From: Acidobacteriaceae bacterium
GTDB lineage: Bacteria; Acidobacteriota; Terriglobia; Terriglobales; Acidobacteriaceae
Assembly (NCBI GenBank): GCA_030041305.1
Contig: JASHOC010000228.1
Span: forward strand, 1 to 64,000
Length of the DNA: 64,000 nt
Direction: 5' to 3'
The translations under genes were made by a program, and so were the position numbers. A model generated the notes under the pieces. The model was not told where the DNA came from, ran no database searches, and saw only the letters and a program-made list of their open reading frames with translations. This document shows positions 55,270 to 64,000 of this stretch, in pieces. Position 1 is the first letter of the stretch, and each line of letters begins with the position of its first letter.

Positions 55270-56985
55270 TTAGAAGGTGAAGGCCAACCCGCCGCGGAGG
55301 CTGCGCTGGTCTTGCGCGAAGATGAGCACGGGACCGTCGCCGACGAGGTAAGGGTGGTAACCCTCGGCCAGCAAGTTACGGACTTCGACCAGCGCCTCAA
55401 TGCTCGTGGATCCGCCGCTGCAGTGATGGATGCATTGGCGGAGGTGAAGATTGAGATAGGGAGCGAGAGCATCGAGCGCGTAGGGATCCACAGGGGTGAC
55501 GGTGTCGTCCGGCTGCCAGCGATAACTGGCCTGCCACCGGGTTTTGGTTCCGTCGAGTGTGCCGGAGAGCGAGATGGCGTAGGTTTGAGCGTGGCGTGCA
55601 TGGGCGCTGTCGAGCAACTGGGAAAGCGGTTTTGCCGCCGGCAGAGCCGGCATCACCACCGCCGCGCCATTGTCATAGGTGGCGCGCAGTTCGCTGCCGC
55701 CCGGCAGGCGGCGCTCGAAGCTGGCGCGCAGGCCGCTGACGGAATAGTTTGGACCCGCGGCGCGCATCAGGCCACTGGTGGAATCGAAGAGCACGCCAGA
55801 TGGAACCGCAGCGGAGCCAGAACCATTCTCGGCAAAATGGGCCCTGGCTTCGAGCACCGGATTGTCCACTTGCTCGGTATAGACAAACACGGTCATGCCC
55901 GAGGAAGCAGTGCGCCGACGCCAGCCGATTTGTTGATGCAGCCCGTGTTCAAGCTCCAGATTGTTCCCTCTCGCGGAGAACTGGGGCAACGCCGCGACGG
56001 TTTCCGTTTCGCTGACGGTTTCGGGATCGGCGGCCACGGGCGCCGTCATGGAAACCATCCGGTAGCTCACGGTGCTCGAGTTACCCACTTGCCACTCGAT
56101 CGTAGCGAAGGGCAGCGCGGCAGCCGCGGTGGTGGGGGATTGCCCGCCCATTCGGCCGATCACCTCATTCGAACCCACCTCCGCTTCAAGCGTGTCGCCC
56201 AGACGCATGGTTTCCCAGCTATGAAGAGCAGCCTGTTCCATTCCTGCGTTGCCGCCTTCTTGCATGTCCGGATGAAGCGCGATGGCGGCCACCGACTGCA
56301 CAGAACCGGCGTAGCCGAGATCCTGCCGGAAGCCCAGCATCGACTCCATGGCTGCGTCGCTGTCCGCGGCAAAATCGACGCGCGCCAGCAGTTCCCTGCT
56401 GCTGGAAGGCGTATCCTCCACAGTCGTGGAGAAGCGCTGGCCGCTTTCGCCAAAAGTTCCGGCTTGGCCGGTGGCCATCAAGCGGGCTTTAAGCTTGGGC
56501 GGCGCGCCGGAGCCGTCGGAAACCACCACCAGCGGACCGTCTTCAAGCCAGCGCAGCAGCGGCCGGTCGGCAGCCGAACGCAGGGTCCACGCCCAATCGT
56601 CTTTCTGGGCGTTGCTGGAACGCGGCTCGGAGGGAAGCCACTGAACGACTTCATAAAGAGTATTGAGGGTAAGGTTGACCACCATGCGACCGCCGCGCAC
56701 GCTCACATTTTCGCGCAGGGAAGGCAGGAAGGAGGTGTCCATGGCCTTCAATGCGTAGTGGCCGGGCAGGATGGAGGCAATAGTGAAGCGGCCGAAGCTG
56801 TTGGTGTAGACGCTGGTGACGACGCTGAGGTCGGGGCGCAACAACTGGACTTGGGCGCCGATTTGGGGCACGCCCGCCGAATCGCGGACGACACCACTCA
56901 CCGACCCGGACATGGCGCCCCAGGACGGGGACGTTCCTAAAGCCATCAGCAGGGCAAAACCGGCGAGTTGGGCGCTCCACTTCAT
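55270..56985 (-). CDS. Exported carboxypeptidase-regulatory-domain protein, unknown function
   Basis: A 571-residue protein with signal KWSAQLAGFALLMALGTSPSWG and one regulatory-like domain (SVSGVVRDSAGVPQIGAQVQLL) at about 30-110, as in the TonB receptors but without a recognisable TonB plug. The rest is beta-rich and ends LRGGLAFTF, with the terminal Phe and alternating strands of an outer-membrane barrel (for example WRRRTASSGMTVFVYTEQ, ELRATYDNGAAVVM). It may be a small receptor-like barrel. It lies 109 bases after the GWxTD gene on the same strand, so they may be cotranscribed. Confidence 0.72.
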   Translation of the reverse strand: MKWSAQLAGFALLMALGTSPSWGAMSGSVSGVVRDSAGVPQIGAQVQLLRPDLSVVTSVYTNSFGRFTIASILPGHYALKAMDTSFLPSLRENVSVRGGRMVVNLTLNTLYEVVQWLPSEPRSSNAQKDDWAWTLRSAADRPLLRWLEDGPLVVVSDGSGAPPKLKARLMATGQAGTFGESGQRFSTTVEDTPSSSRELLARVDFAADSDAAMESMLGFRQDLGYAGSVQSVAAIALHPDMQEGGNAGMEQAALHSWETMRLGDTLEAEVGSNEVIGRMGGQSPTTAAAALPFATIEWQVGNSSTVSYRMVSMTAPVAADPETVSETETVAALPQFSARGNNLELEHGLHQQIGWRRRTASSGMTVFVYTEQVDNPVLEARAHFAENGSGSAAVPSGVLFDSTSGLMRAAGPNYSVSGLRASFERRLPGGSELRATYDNGAAVVMPALPAAKPLSQLLDSAHARHAQTYAISLSGTLDGTKTRWQASYRWQPDDTVTPVDPYALDALAPYLNLHLRQCIHHCSGGSTSIEALVEVRNLLAEGYHPYLVGDGPVLIFAQDQRSLRGGLAFTF

Positions 56986-57094
56986 CTTCGCGATATGATT
57001 GTGACCCGCCGCGTCTGCTGGCAATTCCTTTGAATCAACCCGCCCGGCCGCCAGAATCTCCCGTTCGGCTGGCCCGTGTCAGGCGGAATACATC

Positions 57095-58840
57095 CTATTC
57101 CACGACAAAAGGCGCCGATTGCGCAATCTCTTGTTTTGAAATTGCGTCATCTATTTTCACTGTCACCTTGTACTTCCCCGGCTGCAGCCCGGCAATAGGC
57201 AAAGTCCTCTCCACCGTCAACTGATCGCTGTGAGCCCCTAAGTCCTTGGAAGCAATGGTCTTCTCAAGCATTACCTGACCACTGGCCGCATCCGTGATCT
57301 CGTAGGTCACGGTCGCTGAATTGCTCTTGGTGGCCTCGTCGATGCCCAGATTGTACACCTGCATCCAGAAGTTCAGGTCCTGGTTCCGGGTGTAGGACAC
57401 CGGAGTTCCCGGGTTGGCGCTCACCCGAGGCCGAATGAAGGTGTTGCCGATGATGAAATTGCCTTCGCCGATCTCCCGCGAGGGAACGGTGTTCATTTCA
57501 TCGGCGAGAATCAGCGAAGAGGCCCCCAGCTTTTCATCGTCGTACAAGGGTACGTTGATGCCGCGGCCATAGAGACCGATATGATCCGGATTGTTCACGT
57601 CCTTGATCGCGATATCGAGCCGGTAGAGGCCAGGCATCAGCGGCAGCGCCTTCCAGTAGACCGACTTGCGGTCCAAGCTCTTTTCCAGCAGCTCAGCCGG
57701 CTCTTCCACTGCCACGGTATCTTCAAACGTCTGCACAGTCTTGTCGGTGAGGGTGGTCACTTTGCCGAGAATATTGACGACCCCCTTGGCCACGCCATCC
57801 TTGGTCACAAAGGTCATGTCCCGGTTGCGAATTTGAAGGGTGATGGGAACCAGGTCGGTGTTGTCGGTCACACGGACAAAATCGGTGCGCACGTCGAACG
57901 GAAAGGGAGGGCCGGTGAGAATTTTGTGCTCGGAAACAAAGGCGTCGAGATCCTTAAATTCGATGGGCGGCGGGGCGAACAGCTTCGCGGCCAGCTCGAT
58001 GCGATCGAACTCCTTGCCCTGATCCATCGAACCCTGGGGTCCGGTGCCAAGGTTTTCAAGACCACCCCCTTTGAAGCGGTCGGTCTTGTCGGAGTGGTTC
58101 ATCTGTTCGTACTCGGTTAGGCCGGCGCCGGGCACGTGGAGCAGCGCGTCCTTTTCGCTGCGGTCGATGGTGAAGTGATAATCGCCGCACATGCAGGTGT
58201 CGACAAACTCGATGTCGATGTTTTCTCCAATGCCGTTCAGGTACCGGTAATGCCAAACCTCAAACGGGTAGGTGCTGGTTTCGCCGCCACCCTCCTCGGG
58301 AGGACGTTCGTACATGCCGCCAGAGGGATGGGCGTCAATGCTGTCCGGCGGGCCCCACATAATATAGATGCGTCCGCGATCGGTCTTCCAACCCGGCTTA
58401 CCCGCGGCAAAGTGCTCGTTGGCGTAGGCGATGCGCCGGTAGTGTTCTTCGCGGTAGCTGTTTTCGGGATCATCGGGATTGGGGTTGCGCCGCGCCCAGA
58501 ACTGTTCGATAAAGGCGTCGCGCTCCTCATCGTTGCTCAACTCCAGAAACGCCTTCCGCTCCTGGTCGGTGATGATGTACGGCACCTCTTCGTTGAGCCA
58601 GGTCTTATAGGGGCCTTTCAACTCCTGGCGCAGTTCCTTTTGCTGTTTATATCTCTCTTTGTCCGAGAGCTGCCGCTTCAGAGGATTCGGCTCCTGGTCC
58701 TGGCCATTGTCCGTCTGAACTTGTGTGTTGGAGGAGTTGGATGGCGTATTCGATTGCTGGGCGAGAAGGCCGGCAGCGGGAAACGAAACCAGACCGCAAA
58801 CCAGGGTGGGAACAAGAAGAGGGCGGCGTTTGAACATCAT
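57095..58840 (-). CDS. GWxTD-domain exported protein
   Basis: A 581-residue exported protein. The Met at 58840 follows CAGGAG and AAGG and begins a signal peptide (RPLLVPTLVCGLVSFPAAGLLAQQ). The N-terminal half has the domain named for its G-W-x-T-D motif: residues ERDAFIEQFWARRNPNPDDP then YANEHFAAGKPGWKTDRGRIYIMWGPP. The family is common in acidobacteria and of unknown function. The C-terminal half is Ig-like and ends VTVKIDDAISKQEIAQSAPF. Genomic position upstream of a beta-barrel-like protein and divergent from a MacA-like adaptor suggests an envelope role. Confidence 0.9.
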   Translation of the reverse strand: MMFKRRPLLVPTLVCGLVSFPAAGLLAQQSNTPSNSSNTQVQTDNGQDQEPNPLKRQLSDKERYKQQKELRQELKGPYKTWLNEEVPYIITDQERKAFLELSNDEERDAFIEQFWARRNPNPDDPENSYREEHYRRIAYANEHFAAGKPGWKTDRGRIYIMWGPPDSIDAHPSGGMYERPPEEGGGETSTYPFEVWHYRYLNGIGENIDIEFVDTCMCGDYHFTIDRSEKDALLHVPGAGLTEYEQMNHSDKTDRFKGGGLENLGTGPQGSMDQGKEFDRIELAAKLFAPPPIEFKDLDAFVSEHKILTGPPFPFDVRTDFVRVTDNTDLVPITLQIRNRDMTFVTKDGVAKGVVNILGKVTTLTDKTVQTFEDTVAVEEPAELLEKSLDRKSVYWKALPLMPGLYRLDIAIKDVNNPDHIGLYGRGINVPLYDDEKLGASSLILADEMNTVPSREIGEGNFIIGNTFIRPRVSANPGTPVSYTRNQDLNFWMQVYNLGIDEATKSNSATVTYEITDAASGQVMLEKTIASKDLGAHSDQLTVERTLPIAGLQPGKYKVTVKIDDAISKQEIAQSAPFVVE

Positions 58841-59181
58841 GGCCTTGAAAACTCCTGCGAACCTATATTCTACGGGTCCCAATAGAGCTGGGCAAGGCTT
58901 CCCCACATCATTAATTGCCGGTTGGACGCGGAAAGGTGGCCAAAGTCACAAGGAAAGGCCCGGCAATGCGCTAAAATCGTTCGCAGGATTGAAGCGTCCA
59001 AGTGGGGGATTGCTCGATCGCCTCCAGGCGAGTTGGCGCTTCCGTATCTTCGCCTTCTGCGTTGCCCGCTGCATCTCCCTTGCCCGCGCACGGCTGGAGC
59101 GGGTCCGGCGATCTCCCGGAACTGCGCCTGTCGCGACTGCGTAGACTGGACCAGGAAAGAGACTCGGAGCACGTATTTCGC
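58841..59181. other. Divergent intergenic region between GWxTD protein and MacA-like adaptor
   Basis: 341 bases. No gene. TAAAAT at 58972-58977 could be a -10 for the adaptor gene but no -35 of quality stands at the right distance. The open frame extends upstream of the adaptor start but without similarity or signal peptide. Confidence 0.4.
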
Positions 59182-60561
59182 ATGAAAAGGATTTTGCTGA
59201 TTGTTCTCGCCGTGGTGGTTGCCGCAGCGCTGGTCACCATCATGGTCGTTAAGCAACAGTCGGGTTACGCCAAGGTCTATACGGCCACCATCGCGCGACA
59301 GGATCTTTCCAGCGTGGTCAGCGGCACCGGCCAGATCAAGCCCAAGACCTACGTGAACGTGGGCGCCACGGCGATGGGTCGCGTAACCCATCTCTACGTA
59401 AAAGAAGGCGACAAGGTGACCAAGGGAGAAGTGGTGGCCACCATTGAGAACATCCAGCAGCAGGCGACGGTGAATGCGCAGCAGGCCACCATCGCTTCCG
59501 CCAAAACCGATATCGCCTCCTACGTCGCAGCGGAAAAAACCGCCCAGGCGAACCTGGAGCACGCCCAGGCCGATCTCGAAGACAAGAAGCTGGACTGGCA
59601 GCGCGCCCAGGCCCTCTATCAGGACGGCATCATGGCCAAGCAGGACTACGACGCCAAGAAGGCCGCCTACGATCTCGACGTGGCCTCCGTGGCCCAGGCG
59701 GTCGCCGGACTCAACCAGGCCAAAGCCAATACCGACTCCGCCCGCGGCCACATGGAGACCCAGGTGGCCACGCTGCGCGCCGACCAGGACATGTTCAACC
59801 GGACCATCGCCGTGGCGCCGTTCGACGGCATCGTAACCAACGAGCCGGTGCGCGAGGGTGAAACCGTAGTGGAAGGCATTCAGAACACCGAGGGCTCAAC
59901 GCTGATGACCTTGGCCGATATGAGTGTGGTCACTGCCGAGGTCAAGGTGGACGAGACCGACATCGTCAGCGTCCAGATCGGCCAGCCCGCCGAGGTCACG
60001 ATAGACGCGTTGCCCGGCAAAGATTTCAAGGGCACGGTGACCTTGGTGGGCGACCAGGCGCTTTTGCGATCGACCGGCATCGCCACTTCGCAATCGACGA
60101 CGGGTACGGAGGAGGCAAAGGACTTCAAGGTTGTGGTGACGCTCAGCGATCCCACGCGGCAGTTGCGTCCGGGGCTCTCCTGCACGGCCAAAATTACCAC
60201 GGCGCATAAAAACAACGTTCTGGCTCTGCCTATCCAGGCTCTGACCATGCACGATCCGGCGCTGGACCAGGCACGGAGCAAAGGCGGGGTGCAGGCGGCC
60301 AGCCGGGCGGAGACGAAATCGAATCCAGTGCAAGGAGTTTTTGTAGCGCAGAAGGATGGGCATGGGCGGCTGCGAGCCAGATTTGTTCCGGTAACCACGG
60401 GCATTACTGGGGCTACGGATATTGAAGTGCTCTCCGGCCTGGCGCCGGGCGAGGAGGTCGTGACCGGCCCGTACAGAACGTTGCGTGTCCTCAAAGGAGG
60501 GGCGCTGCTGAAGCGCGACACTTCCGAGCCGTTTTCGCTGACCAGCGGCGGCGGATCGTAA
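59182..60561 (+). CDS. MacA-like periplasmic adaptor (membrane-fusion protein)
   Basis: A 459-residue adaptor starting MKRILLIVLAVVVAAALVTIMV, an N-terminal membrane anchor. Lipoyl halves flank the coiled-coil hairpin: ARQDLSSVVSGTGQIKPKTYV and GRVTHLYVKEGDKVTKGEVV, then TIAVAPFDGIVTNEPVREGETV; the helical hairpin covers about residues 90-215 with heptad Ala/Gln spacing. Beta-barrel (AEVKVDETDIVSVQIGQPAEV) and membrane-proximal domains complete it. It joins an inner-membrane FtsX-type pump to an outer-membrane channel. The ATPase gene follows 96 bases downstream; the MacB-type permease is not in this operon. Confidence 0.9.
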   Translation: MKRILLIVLAVVVAAALVTIMVVKQQSGYAKVYTATIARQDLSSVVSGTGQIKPKTYVNVGATAMGRVTHLYVKEGDKVTKGEVVATIENIQQQATVNAQQATIASAKTDIASYVAAEKTAQANLEHAQADLEDKKLDWQRAQALYQDGIMAKQDYDAKKAAYDLDVASVAQAVAGLNQAKANTDSARGHMETQVATLRADQDMFNRTIAVAPFDGIVTNEPVREGETVVEGIQNTEGSTLMTLADMSVVTAEVKVDETDIVSVQIGQPAEVTIDALPGKDFKGTVTLVGDQALLRSTGIATSQSTTGTEEAKDFKVVVTLSDPTRQLRPGLSCTAKITTAHKNNVLALPIQALTMHDPALDQARSKGGVQAASRAETKSNPVQGVFVAQKDGHGRLRARFVPVTTGITGATDIEVLSGLAPGEEVVTGPYRTLRVLKGGALLKRDTSEPFSLTSGGGS

Positions 60562-60657
60562 CCCGGCCGGGAAGCTTGAACGCCGGGCGCGAACGGCGGA
60601 CTTTTTTTTGAGCTTATGACGGCATTCCGACTCTAAGGGAATGAGGACCAGATTCGG

Positions 60658-61431
60658 ATGAGTTTCAACAGCGTGGGTACGGTCGAGCTGGCGCCACCCG
60701 CGGTCGACCCCGCCGGCGACATCATTGTTGTCGAGGACCTGTGGCGCACTTACGACATGGGTTTGGAGCAGCAGGTGCACGCCCTCCGCGGGGTTTCCCT
60801 GCGCATCCGGCAAAACGAGTACGTCGCCATCATGGGGCCCTCCGGTTCCGGCAAATCCACCCTGATGAATCTCATCGGCTGCCTTGACACCCCCTCCAGA
60901 GGCCGTTACTGGCTGAACGGCCAACTGGTGAGCGAGCTGAACGACGACGAGCTGGCGCGCATCCGCAACAAGGAGATTGGCTTCGTCTTCCAGACCTTCA
61001 ATCTGCTGGCCCGGGCTACGGCGCTGCACAACGTCGAATTACCCCTTATCTATAACGGCACGCCAGCGGCCGAGCGCATCGAGCGCGCCAAAAAGACGCT
61101 GACTGACGTCGGCTTGGAATCGCGCATGTATCACAAACCAAACGAGCTGTCTGGCGGCCAGCGGCAGCGTGTGGCCATCGCCCGCGCGCTGGTCAATCAC
61201 CCCTCCATCATTCTCGCCGACGAGCCCACAGGCAATCTGGATTCCAAAACCGGTCTGGAGATCATGGCTCTCTTCGATCAGCTTCATGCCGGCGGGAACA
61301 CCATCGTCCTGGTCACCCACGAACCGGACATTGCCGAATTTGCGCATCGCGTGGTGCATATCCGCGACGGCCAAATCTTCACCGATGAGCCCTCGAAACG
61401 CCTCCGTGAGGATTCTCGCCCGAGACGCTAA
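60658..61431 (+). CDS. MacB/LolD-type ABC transporter ATP-binding protein
   Basis: A 257-residue ATPase: Walker [10 protein letters not shown] at residues 60-68, Q-loop [23 protein letters not shown], signature [16 protein letters not shown], Walker [15 protein letters not shown] and the H-loop [10 protein letters not shown]. It follows the MacA-like adaptor on the same strand. In the usual arrangement a MacB/FtsX permease comes next, but about 800 bases without a supported gene follow, so the membrane partner is encoded elsewhere (the unpaired permease at 4813-7236 is of the right type but far away). Probable role: peptide, toxin or lipopeptide export. Confidence 0.93.
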   Translation: MSFNSVGTVELAPPAVDPAGDIIVVEDLWRTYDMGLEQQVHALRGVSLRIRQNEYVAIMGPSGSGKSTLMNLIGCLDTPSRGRYWLNGQLVSELNDDELARIRNKEIGFVFQTFNLLARATALHNVELPLIYNGTPAAERIERAKKTLTDVGLESRMYHKPNELSGGQRQRVAIARALVNHPSIILADEPTGNLDSKTGLEIMALFDQLHAGGNTIVLVTHEPDIAEFAHRVVHIRDGQIFTDEPSKRLREDSRPRR

Positions 61432-62232
61432 AGATGAGGTTAGTTCGGTAAAGCGTCTTACTGAGAACACGATAGATCATTGGTCGCCGGAGCCAGCAAA
61501 ACCGCCTGCGGACCGCCAAATTTCCCCCTGTTTTTGTCGATTTTTTACTAAATCCGACTTGACAAAAGTTGCAATTCGTTTCAACATTTCCACAGGTGAG
61601 TTTGAAAAAAGACGCACGCGGTCAGGATGGCCGCCAAGCGCGACGGACTGCATCCTGGCTCTCCAGCAATTCCCCCAATCTCGCTCGACAGTAATGCTCG
61701 TGTCTCCGTCGTTGTGACGCCTCATTCCATCGAGTGAATATTGCCGGGGGTGGAGCGGGTGAGGCGGGGTGGCAGGTGCGGGGTGCGCCGCCTTGGTTTG
61801 GTGGTCCGAACAACTTCTCACAAGCGGCCGAGAGCCTGTCGGTCGAACGTAAAACGCAAGTTGGTCGAAAGTGATCTGAACAGCAGCTGAGGTTCATCGG
61901 TTGCACTGTACCGGTTTCCCTATTGTGATCGTCGTCACATACCAAGGCAACGGGGCCCTGCGATGGTAAGAGTACTGGGTAGAAAGTCCGGCAGGTTTCT
62001 CACCACTCCTGAAAAGGAACTCAGTGCAAGGCCGCATGTCGGCAGGGTCCCCGATTTCCTGGAACTTCAGTCTTCGAAACGCACGCGGCGCGTAAGGCAA
62101 AGCTTGCTCAAAGCCGGGCTTTATCTGTCGCTTCACCCAAGCCCAGGTGTCACTTCGTTCCCGGCAGATTGCTGATTGCGGCAATCCCCAGGATCGGCTT
62201 TTGTTGGACGGTAACTTGAACGGGGGCGGGAC
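61432..62232. other. 801-bp region without a supported gene
   Basis: This is where a permease gene would be expected after the adaptor and ATPase. Six-frame reading shows only short frames (for example 61963-62175 plus, 61894-62361 minus) without domains or good ribosome sites. A perfect TTGACA occurs at 61559-61564, but the sequence 16-18 bases further (CAACAT) is a poor -10. The area 61520-61610 is AT-richer. I see no frameshifted permease remnant. Confidence 0.5.
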
Positions 62233-62586
62233 ATGGTTGTCAAGACTCAATGCAAAGGACATGAAGTAACGGGATTGCGCGTGGGCGCCTACAACGCGCG
62301 GAGATATTTTCCCAAGCATGTTGCGGCCATTGAGTTGCAACTGGATCATCTGCGCATCCAATGCGGCTTATCGCCGGAGTTTTGGCGCGGCGAGCCTGAG
62401 ATTCATGATCCGCGGCTGTGCGCCTGGCTGGAGTCGAAACAATTTCACGGTAAGTTCTGCCGGAGTTCAATGCCTCTGGCCATGATCCCGTCGGGCGAGA
62501 ATTCATTTAAGTTGGGCCCGACTTCGCTCAACGGAGCTGCGAAGCCCAGGCGTAGCTTGGCTTCCGCCGGCTGGGGCGCCGATTAG
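62233..62586 (+). CDS. Small protein of unknown family, paralogue of the gene at 63443
   Basis: 117 residues, preceded by a purine-rich GGGGGCGGG. The first 99 residues align without gaps to the protein at 63443-63802, about 53 identities counted by eye. Conserved blocks are MVV-T, VTGL, NARR-FP, ELQL-HL-I-C, PEFWR--PEI-D-RL--WL, FHGK-CR and AMI. The C-terminal 20 residues differ. It has no signal peptide or membrane helix; Cys44 and Cys76 are shared with the paralogue, so a metal site or disulfide is possible. I do not recognise the family. It flanks an AbiEi-like gene together with its paralogue. Confidence 0.7.
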   Translation: MVVKTQCKGHEVTGLRVGAYNARRYFPKHVAAIELQLDHLRIQCGLSPEFWRGEPEIHDPRLCAWLESKQFHGKFCRSSMPLAMIPSGENSFKLGPTSLNGAAKPRRSLASAGWGAD

Positions 62587-62698
62587 CTCTTGACCTATCC
62601 GCGCGTCGCTTTTCAGCTTATCGCGGCGCGAAAATTGAGTTTGGCGTGCACGAGTTCAAACTTCAACCGATCAACCTGTCGATAGAAGGGAGACTGCG

Positions 62699-63217
62699 AT
62701 GAAGACGAACCCCACGATGAGCGAATTGGAGAAACGCGCGGTTGAAGCGCTGCAGGCGCTGCTAGGGCAGGTTTCGGTCATCAAGCTGAAAGAGATCAAA
62801 CTCGCGCCCCGCGCGACCGGAGACGCCGGCATTGTGGCCCAGGTGGACGTGCTCGGCCATCGGCATACACTGACGTGCGAGGTCAAAGAGAATGCGCAGC
62901 CGCAGAATCTGCGCGAGGCTTTGCAAAGGCTGCATGACGGCGCCGCCCGGTGCGACGGGCCCACGACGCCGGTGCTGATTGCGCCTTTCCTCTCGCCGGA
63001 GGCGCAAACTCTGTGCAAAGAGAGCCACGCCGGTTTTCTCGATCTGGAAGGGAACGCGCGCCTGACGCTGGGCGAAGCGTTTATCGGCAAGCGGTCGCGC
63101 ACCATTCGCAACACGCATCGTTCCACCGCCGCGTATGCTCGGAGTGCGGCAAGCCCGCAACGGTTGCCCTTGGGACACGCGAGCGGTAGCCGCAGTTTGT
63201 TAGCCTGCGGAGATTGA
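62699..63217 (+). CDS. AbiEi-like / restriction-fold protein, apparently truncated
   Basis: A 172-residue protein with GAAGGGAGA 7-8 bases before its ATG. Residues 8-130 read like the N-terminal region of AbiEi-family or related restriction-endonuclease-fold proteins: SELEKRAVEALQALLGQ, LTCEVKENAQPQNLREALQRL (a PD-(D/E)xK-type E-V-K), TPVLIAPFLSPEAQTLCKE, GFLDLEGNARLTLGEAFI. Family members usually continue for 150 or more residues with a winged helix; here the sequence after residue 130 becomes low in similarity (SRTIRNTHRSTAAYARSA), suggesting loss of the C-terminus by truncation or frameshift. The genes on both sides are mutual paralogues. Confidence 0.68.
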   Translation: MKTNPTMSELEKRAVEALQALLGQVSVIKLKEIKLAPRATGDAGIVAQVDVLGHRHTLTCEVKENAQPQNLREALQRLHDGAARCDGPTTPVLIAPFLSPEAQTLCKESHAGFLDLEGNARLTLGEAFIGKRSRTIRNTHRSTAAYARSAASPQRLPLGHASGSRSLLACGD

Positions 63218-63442
63218 CGCGGAGGAAGCCAATTCCTTCAACGGATCGCGCCGGATCTGGCGCGGTCCCGATCCGAAGCAAGCTTCGAAAATATCCTTGA
63301 CAATTGAACGCAAGACCATCACCATGCATCACATCATGATGCGCGCAGGCGGGCGGATGTCCGCAGCGCCATGTATCGTTGTATGTCTTGCCTCGTTTTC
63401 GGGCCCCTGGAAGTCGGTTTCATTCCTTGTTGGAGGCAAGTC

Positions 63443-63802
63443 ATGGTGGTGAGGACGCTCAGCGCAGGTCGCGATGTGACCGGGCTCTATATTGGACCCC
63501 GGAACGCAAGGCGCAACTTTCCCCGAAGCACGGATGGCGTGGAACTGCAACTGGGCCATCTGCACATTCATTGCGAATTGGCGCCTGAATTTTGGCGCGA
63601 TCGGCCGGAGATTTGCGATCGCCGCTTGGGCGATTGGCTGTTCGCCAAAGTTTTTCACGGAAAAACCTGCCGCGCGCCCGTTTCCGTGGCAATGATTCGC
63701 AAGGGAAAGAATCTGTATAAGGTGCAGCCTTTCACATTGCCGGCCGCTTCAGCCAACGGGCTGTCGCGCATCGGGCCGGTGCGACTCCCGCCGGCGAAGT
63801 GA
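63443..63802 (+). CDS. Small protein of unknown family, paralogue of the gene at 62233
   Basis: 119 residues; GGAGG is 6 bases before the ATG at 63443, which matches the paralogue's start exactly. It shares all conserved blocks listed for the protein at 62233 (NARR, ELQL-HL, PEFWR--PEI, FHGK-CR, AMI) with no gap over 99 columns. The C-terminus (SRIGPVRLPPAK) is different. Predicted alpha/beta, soluble and cytoplasmic. Two copies in 1.6 kb suggest a local duplication that has since diverged to about half identity. Function unknown. Confidence 0.75.
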   Translation: MVVRTLSAGRDVTGLYIGPRNARRNFPRSTDGVELQLGHLHIHCELAPEFWRDRPEICDRRLGDWLFAKVFHGKTCRAPVSVAMIRKGKNLYKVQPFTLPAASANGLSRIGPVRLPPAK

Positions 63803-64000
63803 AGGCGCATCGCAGCGCCCTGCACCACTTCTCCTTTTGCGGCACACCGAAGTCGCGAACTCGAGGGTCGATTCTCGCAATGAATCGCTGCGTTCGATGA
63901 AGTTGCAAGGGCTCCATGTGAAGAAGAAGTGCACTGAAAAGAAAAACACCTATATTTCCAGGATGACCGGCATAATCATCGGGCGCCGCCCGGTGGACTT

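Noticed and set aside
61559-61587. Sigma-70 promoter with perfect TTGACA
   Set aside because: No acceptable -10 at 16-18 bases and no supported gene downstream for over 600 bases.
61894-62361. 155-residue minus-strand frame
   Set aside because: Overlaps the start of the small paralogue gene, which has independent support from its second copy; no domain visible.
63963-64000. Start of a further gene at the window edge
   Set aside because: An ATG at 63963 opens a frame to the end, but 12 codons without a Shine-Dalgarno are too few to support a call.

Overview
This 64 kb window is a GC-rich chromosomal segment, most likely from an acidobacterium (Acidobacteriota, Terriglobia-like). That placement is inferred from the gene set, not from a marker comparison: three Oar-type TonB-dependent receptors with N-terminal carboxypeptidase-regulatory domains, two secreted S53 (sedolisin) peptidases, an unpaired MacB/FtsX-type permease, a GWxTD-domain protein and a divergent, N-terminally extended Hfq. 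I found no rRNA, tRNA, CRISPR array or prophage.

Layout. 1-4.5 kb: a small protein plus PIN-domain pair, an RNase HI, then an ECF sigma factor, a zinc-finger anti-sigma factor with a HEAT-like tail and a PDZ protein (envelope stress). 4.8-13 kb: ABC permease, a secreted beta-rich protein and a large S53 peptidase with Ig-like repeats. 13.3-23 kb (minus): GH27 alpha-galactosidase behind a TonB receptor, the broken tail of another receptor, a 447-bp inverted-repeat element and a second receptor. 23.4-26 kb (plus): rlmH, cobO, a cupin and accD. 26-34 kb (minus): third TonB receptor and a hisS / unknown gene / aspS cluster, with a solitary HicB-like gene beyond it. 34.3-41.1 kb (minus): secA, clpC and lolD, each apparently its own transcription unit. 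41.5-46 kb: outer-membrane protein, hfq, holB, a MoaD-like protein and a BNR-repeat protein. 46-55 kb: second S53 peptidase, then a minus-strand sugar operon (TIM-barrel isomerase, zinc dehydrogenase, SDR, GH106 rhamnosidase). 55-61.5 kb: a carboxypeptidase-regulatory protein and a GWxTD protein, diverging from a MacA-like adaptor and its ATPase. 61.5-64 kb: gene-poor, with two paralogous small unknown proteins flanking an AbiEi-like protein.

Together the genes describe a heterotroph that degrades polymers: secreted peptidases, alpha-galactosidase and rhamnosidase release substrates, large TonB-dependent receptors import them, and cytoplasmic dehydrogenases oxidise the sugars. Core housekeeping (SecA, ClpC, HisRS, AspRS, HolB, AccD, RlmH, Hfq) is interleaved.

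The most unusual material is: a C-terminal module shared by the two S53 peptidases (two hydrophobic helices around an Arg-rich turn, then a lipobox-like Cys and a beta tail); the inverted-repeat element beside a receptor remnant; degenerate 7-8-bp quasi-repeats in many intergenic gaps, some forming gene ends; an SDR with its catalytic Lys replaced by Arg; a 9-9-9 inverted repeat upstream of clpC; and the small paralogous family around 62-64 kb.
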